Below, piece by piece: positions 24,183 through 35,700 of a DNA stretch of 64,000 bases (the first letter of the stretch is position 1; every line of letters starts with the position of its first letter). The translations under genes and the position numbers were made by a program. Below the pieces are notes generated by a model. It saw only the letters and a program-made list of their open reading frames with translations, was not told the DNA's origin and did not search any database. The DNA is from Xenopus tropicalis. Lineage: Eukaryota > Chordata > Amphibia > Anura > Pipidae. Where the stretch lies: NCBI RefSeq assembly GCF_000004195.4, contig NC_030681.2:24754482-24818481 (forward strand). Direction: 5' to 3'.

Positions 24183-24928
24183 AAATATCAATACAGGGGA
24201 GCACTCACCAGATGGGTTGAACTGCAACTGGATGCTCCGTGGTTGTTTGCCTATGAATAAGTGCTCCTAACGCACAAAACGCGTCAGGCACTCTTTTGTT
24301 TTTAAACATGACTGAATAAAGTACAGATTTTAACGGATTCCTCGTGTCCGAAGTGTGCTCGACGTCCTTTCTTCCACTTTGAAGTTACTCCCCCTCAGCT
24401 GCGGGTTCGGGGCTGTGAGCACCCGGACCATTGCCGGACCTTGGTGAGCATGCTGTTTCTCAGATTCTAGATTATACGAGAGATAGACTCCAAAACTCGA
24501 GCGACAGGCTCGGGGTTTAAACACCCGGGCCTCATCTAACCACGTGGTATTTATAGTTTGTTAGTTTATTTTTCCTTTCACTTATTTGTTTATTACTTAT
24601 TTATATTGTTTCTGAGAAATTTTGTTTCACTTTAGGGTTTTCCTTAGAGCGATCTCTTTTCTTTTCCTTATTGGATGCTCCGTGGTGCCACGTCTCAACA
24701 CACCCCCGATCCAGGCATAGCTTTACCAAATATCAATAAATTGTAGACGGAGCACAGGAACATCCTTCCATTAAAATACCACCATTAAAACCATCACAGA
24801 GTTAAGCACCTACAGCTTAACGCGTTTCATGGCTTCTCGCCACTTCATCAGAAGCTACACAGGTGCCATCACACAATTGCATTTAAATACACACCCCCAA
24901 CCCAAACCTCTGTATAAGTAAACCCCAG
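24183..24928. mobile_element. Retroelement-like insert with 12-bp duplication and hammerhead ends
   Basis: Identical 'ctactgatgtag' at 24171-24182 and 24929-24940 bracket a 746-bp insert. The right part carries a complete hammerhead ribozyme on the minus strand (24806-24866). The left part carries a decayed plus-strand counterpart (24260-24292: 'agtgctcct...aaaacgcgtcaggcact'). Inward-facing hammerheads with 'aaacgcgt' are known from the terminal repeats of Penelope-like elements, so I infer a non-autonomous or truncated member. No reverse transcriptase is encoded here. The word 'ggatgctccgtggt' occurs directly repeated at about 24231 and 24672. Confidence 0.6.
24806..24866 (-). ncRNA. Hammerhead ribozyme, minus strand
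   Basis: Minus-strand order: stem I strand GCACCU + loop GUGU + AGCUU; core CUGAUGA (24851-24845); one extra A; stem II GUGGC-GAGAA-GCCAU (24843-24829, last pair a G-U wobble); core GAAA; a two-pair stem III, AC-GC-GU; H17 = U at 24819; stem I return strand AAGCU + GU + AGGUGC. All invariant core bases are present, and all eleven stem I pairs form. Predicted self-cleavage is after 24819. The wobble in stem II looks like CpG decay of 'cacg' to 'catg'. Known hammerheads in Penelope-like retroelements have this short stem III with 'acgcgt'. Confidence 0.8.
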
Positions 24929-24940
24929 CTACTGATGTAG

Positions 24941-25697
24941 ACCCTCAAATTATTGTGACTGTTAAGACAGATAATAATGATACCCCAAATTAAAAAAAAA
25001 ATAAAGTGGTAGTTTTCTCACCCACCCACCACAAATCACTGTGTTATAATAAGCACAAAAGCTTTTCTTTGAAAGTCACCAGTATTATTAAAAAAAACTA
25101 ATTATACATTTCTCATTTTAGACAGTACAAGCAAATAAATATTTCATTGATCAATAATCTATTTCCATATCAGTCATAATGTACTGTACCATTGACATTA
25201 CGTGCGACATAAATGGGCTCCTCAGGTTGCCGTGGTGACAGTGCTGCATCTTTACATCAATCTATAACGCAACTAAGAGTTTGCAGAAGTGCTCTATTGT
25301 CTCTGAATTGCAATTCATACAGATACATCCATTACTATACCAAGGCACAAGGCATTTTTCCCCTATGCAATTATAGCAGTGAGCATCTTTTATAAACATA
25401 TGAATACACAGTTACATAAATGAACTAATGTCGTGAATGGAAAAATACAGCTACATTTTTAGTGGCAAAAGACTTTTTTTTTTTACCTTTCCATAGAAAT
25501 AACTCAATCTTCCCACGCAAATATAAACACTAACTTCCAAGAACAGATAAAAAGCATGGGACTTTTGGTAAGAATATTAGTGAATGTTAAAAAAAAGTGT
25601 TTTTCATGATTATTTATGTTACTGTTAATAATCATTTACAACCACACCCCCATTTTATGTTTTCTAGGAGATCAAAAAAAATGTTTAATAAGTTTTT
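24941..25697. other. AT-rich intergenic DNA
   Basis: No gene recognised. Short A-tracts only. Confidence 0.45.
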
Positions 25698-26560
25698 AAA
25701 GGGGACCTGTCACCCAGAGATATAAAAAAAAAAATGTATAATAAAAGTCATGAAACCCAAATACATTTTTGAATTAAGACATCCATAACCATTATAAAAG
25801 TATTTAAAATCCAGCTGTCAATCATTTATGGTCTTCCCTGCCTCTATGCCTTATACACAGAGGTGGGGCAGACAGTTACTTTCACTTTCCATTCTTCCCT
25901 CCTCATGATGCAAAGCTTCCCTTAATAACAATGCCCACAAAATGGTGCATTCTTACTTGCAGTGAGTATTTCAAAACGGAAACAATATTTAAATAATGTA
26001 TATAGTTTAAGTGATCTTATTATGGTTGACAAACACAATAGAAAACAATTTGGAATTTCTAAAGGTGGCCATACACGGACCGATTTTTTACTTACAAACG
26101 ACCGATTCCCGAACGATCCGATGCTATCGTTAAGTTATCGTATAGTTGGTGGTGTACGAACGATCGTCGGCCCACTAAACGAGCCGACATTATCGTCCCC
26201 AAAATCGATCGGCCAGGTTTAAAAATTTTGGTCGTTTAACGATAAAATCTGCCAGTTGGTGTGAGTGTCAGACATTTGTCTTTCAACGATTGTTCTCTGC
26301 GCATGTCACGATTGCCAGCAGCGGAAGTCAACGACATCGATCGTACATAGATGTACGATCGTAGGTATTTTACGATAATGATGCGACAAAATCTTTCCCG
26401 AATTATCGTTGCCCGTGGATGGCATATCGTATGGGAACTCGATCGCCATACGATCGTTTGTCGATATAATCGTTCATCGCACAACGAGCGAAATCGCCTC
26501 GTGTATGGCCACCTTTAGTGTGATGCAGGAAAACCCAATTTAAAATCTAGAAAACGCTAT
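25698..26560. mobile_element. Dispersed Xenopus repeat ('aaaggggacctgtcaccc'), interrupted
   Basis: It begins with 'aaaggggacctgtcaccc' and has the interior word 'ccagctgtcaatcat', both familiar from a common Xenopus repeat. It is split by the MITE at 26062-26515. Text after the MITE ('gaaaacccaatttaaaatctag') seems to continue the element. The right end is not defined. Confidence 0.5.
26062..26515. mobile_element. MITE, 'aaggtggccatacac' family, copy 2 (best ends)
   Basis: 'aaggtggccatacacg' and 'cgtgtatggccacctt' are perfect inverted ends, with TA on both sides (26060-26061, 26516-26517). The interior is rich in 'cgatcg', 'tacgatcgt' and 'aacgatcg' self-complementary words. The frames at 25962-26484 are its shadows. 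Confidence 0.9.
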
Positions 26561-26768
26561 AACTGAAATGCTCAAGAACAGGAGGGACTGCAAAAAAAGG
26601 GGGGGGGGGTATAAAATCAGGGTCTGACTCTAAATGGTATCTATTATCTGGAAACCCATTATCTAGACAACTCTAAAAATACCGGATTGGCTTTCTAGTT
26701 GAGCCCATTTTGAGCAAATCATTTTCGCATTTTCTTTCTCTCTGTAACAATAAGTAACTCATCTATCA

Positions 26769-27165
26769 TTAGAGATGTAGCGAACATCGCCAAAAATGTT
26801 CGCGAACCCCATAGACTTCAATGGGAAGGCGAACTTTAAAACCTAGAAAAGCCATTTCTGGCCAGAAAACTGATTTTAAAGTTGTTTAAAGGGTGCCACG
26901 ACCTGGACAGTGGCATGCAGGAGGGGGATCAAGCAAAAATTTATCTGAAAAATACTTTGTAAAAAAAACGCAAAAAAAAAAAACGCCAAAAAATAACGCC
27001 AAAAAAAAAAACGCGGTGGAAAAACGCGGCGGAAAAACCAAGGCGAAAAAACGCGGCGCCAAAAAAAAACGCGGCGAACCCAAAGTGGTGAACATCGGCA
27101 AAAGTCCGCGAATTTTCTCGAACGCGAACACCCGATGTTCGCGCGAATTAGTTCGCTACATCTCT
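26769..27165. mobile_element. Repeat element with 'agagatgtagcgaac' ends
   Basis: 'agagatgtagcgaacat' on the left and 'gttcgctacatctct' on the right are inverted. The interior holds an A-rich array of 'aaaaacgc' words (26960-27075), which yields a Lys-rich frame that is not a gene. The right end abuts the (ATCT)n microsatellite directly. Confidence 0.75.
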
Positions 27166-27342
27166 ATCTATCATCTATCTATCATCGTCATCTATCATCT
27201 ATCTATCTATCCATCATCTATCTATCTATCATCTATCTATCTATCCATCATCTATCTATCTATCTATCCATCATCTATCTATCTATCTATCCATCTATCT
27301 ATCTATCTATCATCTATCTATCTATCTATCTATCTATCCATC

Positions 27343-27374
<32 letters not shown>

Positions 27375-27404
27375 CTTTATCCATCTATCATCTATCTACT
27401 GTAT
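27166..27404. repeat. (ATCT)n microsatellite
   Basis: Runs of 'atct' broken by 'atccatc' and 'atcatc'. The plus-strand Ile-Tyr-Leu-Ser frames are translations of the repeat. Confidence 0.95.
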
Positions 27405-28909
27405 CTAAAATAACAACATTTTCTAACTTGTTGAAAAGCAACTACAGGTGTGTTGTACCTCCCAATGGGTCTAATATCTGTGGGATAAAAAGGTTGTGGC
27501 TTACAAAAATATGGGTGGAGTTTCAGTGGGATTGATGTGTGTCTGTTTGTATTTGGGTATGTCCAGTGTGGAACAAGGGCAGGGATTAAATTGTCCCTCT
27601 TTATCAGATTCAAAGGTTGGGAGATATACTGCATGCAAGTAAAATATGGACCATATTGCAATCATTTGTTCCCACAAAACCAGAAAATCTGATGATTTGG
27701 CGTTTGTTATCGTTTCCTTTGAGTAACGAGTACATTTATAATAACACTATTATCTATAAAAATTATATTTTGCAAAGAAACATTTGCAAAGGAAAAAAAC
27801 AAGCATGCAGCAAGGGAAGAATTCAGTTGCTATTTTCAGATGATGTTATTATGTTATAATTAACTTCTCTTTTCATAAGGAGCCTTACTTGGAAATTCAG
27901 TTTTACAGAAGTAAGAATGAAGGAATTCATAATCCCACGAGAAAGATGCTATGGCCAGCTATAGAATAATATCCCCACGGCCCAAGTTAGCCAAGAAGGG
28001 GCCCCTGGCAATGCAGAAAAATATATTCCATAAATCAAAGTTGTTCAACCTGCTGTTGTTGAAATACAGTCCCGCACCAGTGGTGTAACTACTTGGGGTG
28101 CAGCGGGTGTGACTGCCAGTAGGGCCACCAAGTCACCGGCATGTCCCACTGTGCAGGCAGATGAGAGGGGGTTCCGGTTGCAGGTTTTGCACCCAGAACT
28201 ATAGTTACTACCTTCTTACCTTCTTTTTTTAGTCAGCTCTTATGTACAAAGCCTTCTTTACCTGCCTATATCCAACTGTATTCAACTATATCCAAAAATT
28301 TTAACCAGGTTTCACAAAAAAAAAAAACACCCATAGACTCAATCTTGTGGTCCTTGTGCTAAAATGTATTGACTTACAGCCAGAGGGGCTGCTGTAAGAT
28401 GACATTGATCTTTTTCTTTTAATTCTCCAGCATTCTTTACATTCTCACAGGAAAGGAGGTGATCCCACTTTCTCTTTCACCTAAGGGGGAGGACTGGGAA
28501 TCAAGTGACTGCATCTTCTTTCCCATTGCAGTTTTCTGTACTGCTCCTTTGTCACAGAACTCTAAGTCCCAGTAAAGCTACATGGGGATTGGATAGGTGA
28601 AGTACTTCCCCTCCAGCCCATCCAATCCCCAAGTGCCTTCTTTTCCGGGACTTAACTTCACTGACAAATGTGCTCACAGAAGACTGTTAAAGGAAAGAAG
28701 ATGCAGGCACCCAAGCTCCCACCCTCCCTTCCTACGTCTGCACCTCACTGAGAGCAGGGGGCCCAGCTAACCCAAGTACAGCATGGCCAGGCCCCCCAAA
28801 GACACAAAAAACACTGTGTCTGGTACAACTATCCCCCCTGATGGCAGCATCTTATCTGCAGGCCCAGGACTACTTTGTGTCCATACAAAATACCATCCAG
28901 GACATTTTG
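27405..28909. other. Intergenic, no gene recognised
   Basis: Scattered short frames without domains, and a poly-A tract near 28317-28328. Nothing I can name. Confidence 0.45.
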
Positions 28910-28990
28910 CTGATAGTTACATAGTTACATCATTACATAGGGTTGAAAAAATACCCCATCAAGTTCAACCCTTCCAAGTAAACCCATGAT
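28910..28990 (-). mobile_element. 3' end fragment of a LINE-like repeat
   Basis: 'agttacatagttacatcat' and 'catcaagttcaacccttcc' are the reverse complement of the 3' tail seen at 43225-43290 ('gggttgaacctgatgga...atgtaactatgtaa'). This is a very common frog repeat tail. Confidence 0.7.
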
Positions 28991-29882
28991 AACTCATCTC
29001 ACCCTGAGGGATGTTATTCCACATCATTAATCGTTATGCAATGCCATAAACTGACACATCAATGCAGTCATGTACTGAATCCCTGCTCAGTCACGCTGGC
29101 CTTTAGGATGACTTCACATTTCTGAGTATTTCCCACATACTGGATGTAACTGGCACACATCAAATTTGTATGTTCGGGGGAAAAAATAAATAATTCCTTA
29201 AATTGGACTATTGAAACATTTCTTATCCTATGTTTGAATCCCAGGGATTATTTCTAAATGTAGGGGAAATATACACTGGTATCCTAATTCGAGTTAAAAG
29301 AACACTATTATTTTTTTAAATGACAGAGCTGTAAGTTTTACTGTGCATTTACCATCCCTAAAAGGCTGTACCGATTAAATAAAAACTCTCTTATGATTTA
29401 AAAGCTGTATTTTTCTTGCTCAAGGGGGATAATCTCGCCTAGGCTGTAACGTACAGTACATTTATGTCAAAGCAGCTATTATGTCTCTCCTATTCATTTG
29501 CTGATTTTGACAGGGTAGGGTGCAAAGTTAGAAAAACACATCAGTTTGGCATTATTTGCACCTTGCACCCTGCCCTGCACTTAGTAAATGACCCCAAGGG
29601 ACACAAACATGGTATAAACAGATCTTTGCCTTCACTTTATTCCACACAACAAATCAGGGTGCTTTCTTTTGATAAGCCAGCCCAAAAATATAACACAGTC
29701 TCTTCTGCATCAGTGATCATAGTCCTGACTCCTTCAGGAATCATGAAATATAATTTAGATGCAACTCCACTAATATAATTTAGATGCACAAGTTAGACCG
29801 GCGGGGCCAGTGGGCGCAGGCTGCAATGTTCAGTACTTACTGCCTTCCCTATAGCAAGCGGTAAGTACAGGGCTGTCTGTCT
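28991..29882. other. Intergenic, no gene recognised
   Basis: A frame at 29464-29778 (104 residues) has no recognisable features. Confidence 0.4.
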
Positions 29883-30065
29883 GCCACTCATTATTATATG
29901 TTTAGCCTGTATGTTTAGCTGCCTATATCTATCCCTTATTATTCCCTAGAGACAGTGGGATGTTTAGCCTGTAGTGCTGCCTATTTTTATGTCTGTTACT
30001 CAATACTTCCTAAAGATAGATGGATGTTTAACCTGTAATACTGTCTATGTATCTGTCTGTCATTA
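29883..30065. repeat. Degenerate tandem repeat, about 70-bp period
   Basis: Three diverged copies share 'ggatgtttagcctgta' or close variants, 'ctgcctat' and 'tctgt..tcattat'. Confidence 0.55.
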
Positions 30066-30179
30066 AGAGACCGAAGTGCTCCAGAACCTGTTTTTTCACA
30101 AAATTTCACAAATATCTGTGCAATTTCACAAGTTTTATCTTTTGCATCAACTTATTAATTTAGGGATTAATTCTACATT

Positions 30180-30440
30180 TTATGGGCATGTTCATATAAA
30201 GAAGAACTAAGCTTAAAAATGAATCTGGATAGAAATGCTGCCTTTTATAAACTGAGCTTGCTGTACTAGCAGAGAGATGCAGCAGCCCTATAACAGTAAT
30301 GATAAAGGTCTTTCTTCAGGCCTACTGGGGGCATCTTTAGAGGCACAGATCTTCACTACTAAAGGGCTAAAGCTCTGTGTAAATCTTTACTTCTCCCTTT
30401 AGGACAACAGTCCTCCGAAACACTTGATGAGTCAGTGATG
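30180..30440. repeat. Dispersed repeat also present at about 38240-38415
   Basis: Shared words with 38240-38415 include 'ctgggggcatctttagaggcacag' versus 'ctgggggcacagacctt', here given by the core 'gaggcacagatcttcact..ctaaagggct'. It looks like an old interspersed element. Confidence 0.45.
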
Positions 30441-30774
30441 AGACTCTGACATGCAGGGTGGAACGCTGTTAGACCATAAAACAGAATCTGCCACAGTTTA
30501 TTCCTGGAAGAAAATCAAAACCCTATTTTGAGAGGAGAAACAAGAAAATTCAAATTTAGTCAAAGTCTGGAAAATATAAATGCGTTTGTGTAAGTGACAA
30601 ATACTCTCTAAAGTTTCTTTTCTCTTGATTATACAGTATATCTGGGATATTTCTTTCTTACTGATAAGAAACTGAACACAAATGTCATTAAATTCAATGA
30701 CAGAAGAATTTTACATGTATTACATGTATAACATAGCTTATGTTTATTCAACGACTATAAAGAAACCAAATGCA

Positions 30775-31918
30775 GGTACAGGATCCATTATCCGGAAACC
30801 CATTATCCAGAAAGTTCTGAATTATGGGAAAGCCAACACCCATACTTAAGTTTAATCAAATAGTTCACATTTTAAAAAATTATTTCCGTTTTCTTTGTAA
30901 TAAAACAGTACCTTGTACAGGTATAGGATACCGTATCCAGAAACCCATTATCCAGAAAGTTCCGAATTATGGAAAGGCCATCTCCCATAAACTCCATTGT
31001 AAACAAATAAAAGTTTTAAAAATGTTTTTTTTTTCTCTGTAATAATAAAACAAAACCTTGTACTTGATCCCAACTAAGATATAATTACCCCTTATTGGGG
31101 GCAGAACAGTCCTATTAGGTTTATTTAATGGTTAAATGATTCCCTTTTCTCTGTAATAATAAAACAGTACCTGTACTTGATCCCAACTAAGATATAATTA
31201 CCCCTTATTGGGGGCAGAACAGTCCTATTAGGTTTATTTAATGGTTAAATGATTCCCTTTTCTCTGTAATAATAAAACAGTACCTGTACTTGATCCCAAC
31301 TAAGATATAATTACCCCTTATTGGGGGCAGAACAGTCCTATTGGGTTTATTTAATGGTTAAATGATTCCCTTTTCTCTGTAATAATAAAACAGTACCTGT
31401 ACTTGATCCCAACTAAGATATAATTACCCCTTATTGGGGGCAGAACAGTCCTATTAGGTTTATTTAATGGTTAAATGATTCCCTTTTCTCTGTAATAATA
31501 AAACAGTACCTGTACTTGATCCCAACTAAGATATAATTACCCCTTATTGGGGGCAGAACAGTCCTATTGGGTTTATTTAATGGTTAAATGATTCCCTTTT
31601 CTCTGTAATAATAAAACAGTACCTGTACTTGATCCCAACTAAGATATAATTACCCCTTATTGGGGGCAAAACAGCCCTATTGGGTTTATTTAATGGTTAA
31701 ATGATTTCCTTTTCTCTGTAATAATAAAACAGTACCTGTACTTGAACCCAACTAAGATATAATTACCCCTTATTGGGGGCAGAACAGTCCTATTAGGTTT
31801 ATTTATTAATTAAATTATTTTTAGTAGACTTAAGGTATAGAGATCCAAATTACGGATAGACCCCTTATCAGGAAAACCCTAGGTTCCAAGCATTCTGTAT
31901 AAGAGGTCCCATAACTGA
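30775..31918. mobile_element. MITE ('acaggtatgggatc' family) with about 7 tandem 113-bp units
   Basis: Two left termini follow each other ('caggtacaggatccattatc' at 30775 and 'acaggtataggatacc' at 30915), so one copy inserted in or duplicated within another. Seven 113-bp units follow (about 31040-31840), most with 'cagtcctattaggtt' in place of 'cagccctattgggtt' seen elsewhere. The right end '...ggtcccataactg' is near 31917. Confidence 0.85.
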
Positions 31919-32067
31919 ACCTAGCAGGACTGATCTGTTGGCAATATTGTCTCTAGCTAAAGGCAGAGGCGAGCAGCTTTTCAACGTGCCCAATGTACAC
32001 GTTGCGACTACCAAGTCCCAACCCCACTGCTCTCCCTACCACAGTTCTGCCTGAGGCATGTCCCTTA

Positions 32068-32317
32068 AGGTGGCCATACATGGGCAAATTAAAGCTGCTG
32101 ATTCGAGTCCTCTTGATTGATTTGGCAGCTTATCTGCCCATGTATGGGGATCCCTGATGGGCCTCTATGATCGATATCTGGCTGAAAATCATCCAGGTGT
32201 AGATCGGGCAGGTTTGATTTTTCTGTTGGATCGGGGACTGCATCGGATCATTGCTCCTATGCCCATTGTTGTAATTTGATCACCAAACGAGTGAATCTTA
32301 ACATGTATGGCCAGCTT
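32068..32317. mobile_element. MITE, 'aaggtggccatacac' family, copy 3
   Basis: It begins 'aaggtggccatacatggg' after TA and ends 'acatgtatggccagctt'. An inner 'cagcttatctgcccatgta' pairs with the left end. Confidence 0.75.
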
Positions 32318-33602
32318 TGGTTCTGGCCTTGGATTGTAAGCTCTAATGAGAAGATGTAGAATGATATGAGAGTGCAGAGTCATAGTAATGTTAATTTTTT
32401 AAATGATTATATTGTGCTGTTTCTGCTATACCATGCTATTTATGCCAAGTGCTATCGCCCAAAAAAAAATATTGTGCCAAAGGTAGATTTTTGAATATTC
32501 TGTGTTTTGAATATTACTGGTAATTTTATTCACAATATCCCAGTATTGAGATCTGGAGAGATTCCCGTGGGCTTTAGACAGTTCCGAGGCATAGCTGTGA
32601 GTCATTAGGAATTGTGCTGTTTCAGCCCGACACATTTGTTTAAACAGGGGAAAGAGAATAAACGAACACTGTTTGCCTTTTGCAGGTATTATGCTGTAAG
32701 TGTAATTATTCTTAAATAAAAGCTTTTTGTAATGTCAGTATAAATCTGCAATACAGCAGATAATAGCATGTATAATGTAATAGCTTTTCTCAAAACAATT
32801 CCTTCCTCCAACAATATCCCCATGGATCCCCATGAAGGTTTCACAATAAAAAATGCCTACTGCATATAACAAATTGGTATTTTTGCCCAGTACTTCACTA
32901 AATATACTCTTTTTTACCCATTACTTAGTCATACAGCATCAGTGACCAACTGTAAAGTACAGGGCCCCATCTATGCCTACAAAACCACCAACAACTGGAG
33001 TCAGTATAAGAGAAAGCCTATATGGCACCCATAATATCTTGAAAGCACCTTGCATGACAGTTACAGCCACAACTTGCTCCTGTATTCTAGCATGGTTTGC
33101 ACCTACCAGCAGGCACACATTTGTGCATCACTGGAATTTATTGTTCCAAAATGAAAAGATGTTCCCAAGGTGAAAATAAAGTCAAAGTAGCCATAGTTAT
33201 ATAAAATTTCAGTTTTTATTTTCTTTAGAACAAAACTAAGGACTAGAGACTAGGGGGCTTATGCAGAAAGTACACACTGCAGTAGGACATTGCTATAAGG
33301 CAAGGACACCAGATGGAAAGGCACAATAAACACAAGCCAACCTTGAACACACCTGTCACCCCCAAATTGTTTCCCCTCCAGAGGTGCAGGTTAATAGAGC
33401 CCAGGCTCCTCTTGGGGGAAACAATAATTTGTATTTAAAAAAATATCCTCCACCAGCACTAGGCATTGGGAGTGAGCTCCAGGTATGGGTGGCCATGTTG
33501 TATAGCGTGCATGGGCATAGTGAGCCAGTCTCCCGTTTGATCATCATGCATGAGAAGTTGTCTTGTGAGGCATATGCAGTGCAAAACAAATGATCCATCA
33601 CC
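32318..33602. other. Intergenic, no gene recognised
   Basis: Nothing beyond short non-homologous frames. About 33350-33420 resembles the terminus of the next repeat ('acctgtcacccccaaattgtttccc'). Confidence 0.45.
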
Positions 33603-33603
33603 C

Positions 33604-33944
33604 TAAAGGGCTCTCATCACCTAAAAATTGTTTCCCTCATCAGCGGCACAGGCTAACGGAGCCCACAGAGTCCCCTCTCAGTTGATCTGGCCCCTGTACC
33701 AGGAGGGACCTCCCTGTGCCTGTGGACATTGTGGGCCACACATATGTGCGTTATGAGCGAGCTCCCCAGCTTAGACATCTTAGACATCTTTAGATCAGTC
33801 AGCGTGCTGGGACACTCACTCATTATATGTGCCTGTGCCCCAACATTGGCTCAGAGTGATCAATAGGAGACCTTTTTAAAAAAATACCATTAGCTCGCAC
33901 CTCTGGTGGGGGAAGCAATTTTCAGGTGATAGGTGCCCTTTAAA
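33604..33944. mobile_element. MITE-like repeat with 'aaagggc...catcacctaaaaattg' ends
   Basis: 'catcacctaaaaattgtttccc' on the left is matched in reverse by 'gggaagcaattttcaggtga' on the right, and both ends run into 'aaaggg/cccttt'. The interior is non-coding. Confidence 0.65.
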
Positions 33945-34045
33945 GTTGCCTCTTTATGGTCACTTTTCTTTCTAAAGGCAGGTACTTGTAACCCTATGAT
34001 TGTAATGTCTTTAGTGACCTTTATATAGGTAAGGACTTGGGCTTA

Positions 34046-34553
34046 AAGGAGAATGCAAGTCAAAATGTAAAAAGCATACTGCCCAATAGTCCTCCTATTG
34101 TTTAGTAAAAACGCCACACTTTTGGCTCACCTAATCACATATTTACTCACTCACACTTACTTCACATTTTCTAGAACAGGCAGCCATCTCTAAACAGGTA
34201 TTCTCCCTTCCTTTCCCTCCTTGCTTCATACTGCACATGTGTTTCATTCCCTCCCCCCCTCCCCTCTGCCAGATCTGCTTCTGATTGGTTGGTGGGCATG
34301 TGTAGCTCAGAACAGGAGACAGGATCAAGTTACACACATGCTCAGAGAATAGGAATGCTGCCGCTGGCACCTACAGGAAGGGGAGAGAGATTTCAGTGAT
34401 GTCACTGTAGGCTTCACACTGCTGTAGGCTGCCAGCACCATATCTCAGAGAAGCAAGCAGGGATCTGGGAATTTAGATATGCAGTAAGTACTTAAAAAGA
34501 ATGCCTTTAGACTTACTTTTAATTTATAGTAACCTTTCATTGTCCTTTAAATG
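34046..34553. mobile_element. Dispersed Xenopus repeat, 'aaaggagaa' type
   Basis: It begins 'taaaggagaatgcaagtc' and ends 'tcattgtcctttaa', short inverted ends. Interior C-rich and 'ctgattggttggtgggc' words are typical of a frog interspersed repeat. No coding content. Confidence 0.5.
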
Positions 34554-34889
34554 CTTTGGAAAAAGTCACTGGTTCACAGGAACTCTTGTATCACTGGTGT
34601 CCTATGTTCAGTTCCAGGCCAATACCTGCAAGTACCCCATTTCCTCCCACACAATAAATTAATGGATTAAAAATAAATGTTAATGAGTATTTCTCAATTT
34701 ATTTCAGTTCTTGTTCAGGCTCTTTCCAAGGCTGATGCCACAATGGATTGCTTAGTGGCATTATTACAAATGACTGTACACCACAGCAATATCTTTTTAG
34801 GTCCCCTGAAACTCACTATGAGAATTAACAAAATAAACGACTTTTTTCCATTTCATGGAAATGCATTTCCTTTGGAAGAATTTAAATAC

Positions 34890-35560
34890 ATTCAATTTCC
34901 TTTAAGAACTAAATGTCACCTTATCTACATTATATTTAAGAATCTTAGCGCATTATCTATTGCTCCGCTCTCTATTTTCTGGACTAACGTCACGCTGAAA
35001 GAATTCTCCTTGTACAAAATGCTGATCACTATCGCTTCTCCATCCACGTTTTTCAAAAGCGCCTTTTATATCGCAGGACTTGATTAGCCTACCTGAAAAG
35101 TCAGGATAAATTTATTACAGACGGTTTTATAGACCAAAATATCTGAGCAGTATCGCTGAATCCATAATGGAGGCAGTCAAGCTCTAACAGGAAGGTTCAG
35201 CTTGATGTATAAATAAAATGAAAGTGCGTTACTTTCTCCCTAGAGACCCGGAGATTGACTGGTAATGTTTACAGTTTCATTTGCTGTCAGATTAGATCAC
35301 TAAAGAACCATTCCAGAGAAATGAGAATAGCCCTGACTTTTGAAAGTTACCTGTTTTGCATTTTCTACAGAGAAATAACCTTACATTGGCTGCAGCATAA
35401 TCATGCCATAGTCTGGGTCTGAAAGCTCACTTTGTTAGCAATTTAATGGTGACAAACTGGCCTTTCAGATCCAGACAACAACATAATATTTGTTTTAAGT
35501 CATTAGGCTCCGGTAATTGTAGATTTATCAGCTATGGCTATGTTGTCCAATGCTTTTCAC
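34890..35560. other. Repeat-poor, possibly conserved non-coding DNA
   Basis: This non-repetitive block has balanced composition and homeodomain/POU-like words ('gtaattgtagatttatcagc', 'cataatcatgcc', 'gtcattaggctcc'). The plus frame at 34677-35087 has no domain. It resembles vertebrate conserved non-coding elements in texture only. Confidence 0.25.
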
Positions 35561-35585
35561 ATACTAAGACGAATATATAATACAA

Positions 35586-35700
35586 GGATGGGATCCGTTA
35601 CCCAGAAACCCTTTATCCAGAAAGCTCCGAAAGGCCGGGTAAGCTCTATCATAATCAAATAATTCAAAACTTTACAAATGATTTCCTTTTTTATTATCAG
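35586..35700. mobile_element. Fragment of the 'acaggtatgggatc' MITE
   Basis: 'ggatgggatccgttaccc' and 'tttatccagaaagctccg' match the family left end. No right end is present. Confidence 0.7.

Noticed and set aside
26893..27408. 171-residue plus frame with a Lys-rich start
   Set aside because: The Lys-rich part comes from an A-rich repeat in a transposon, and the rest from (ATCT)n.
29860..29882. 'gcggtaagtac' as a splice donor
   Set aside because: No coding frame leads into it, and the only nearby acceptor leaves a 6-base exon.
34677..35087. 136-residue plus-strand frame as a gene
   Set aside because: Hydrophobic in places but no recognisable family; an open frame of this length is expected by chance in AT-rich DNA of this size.
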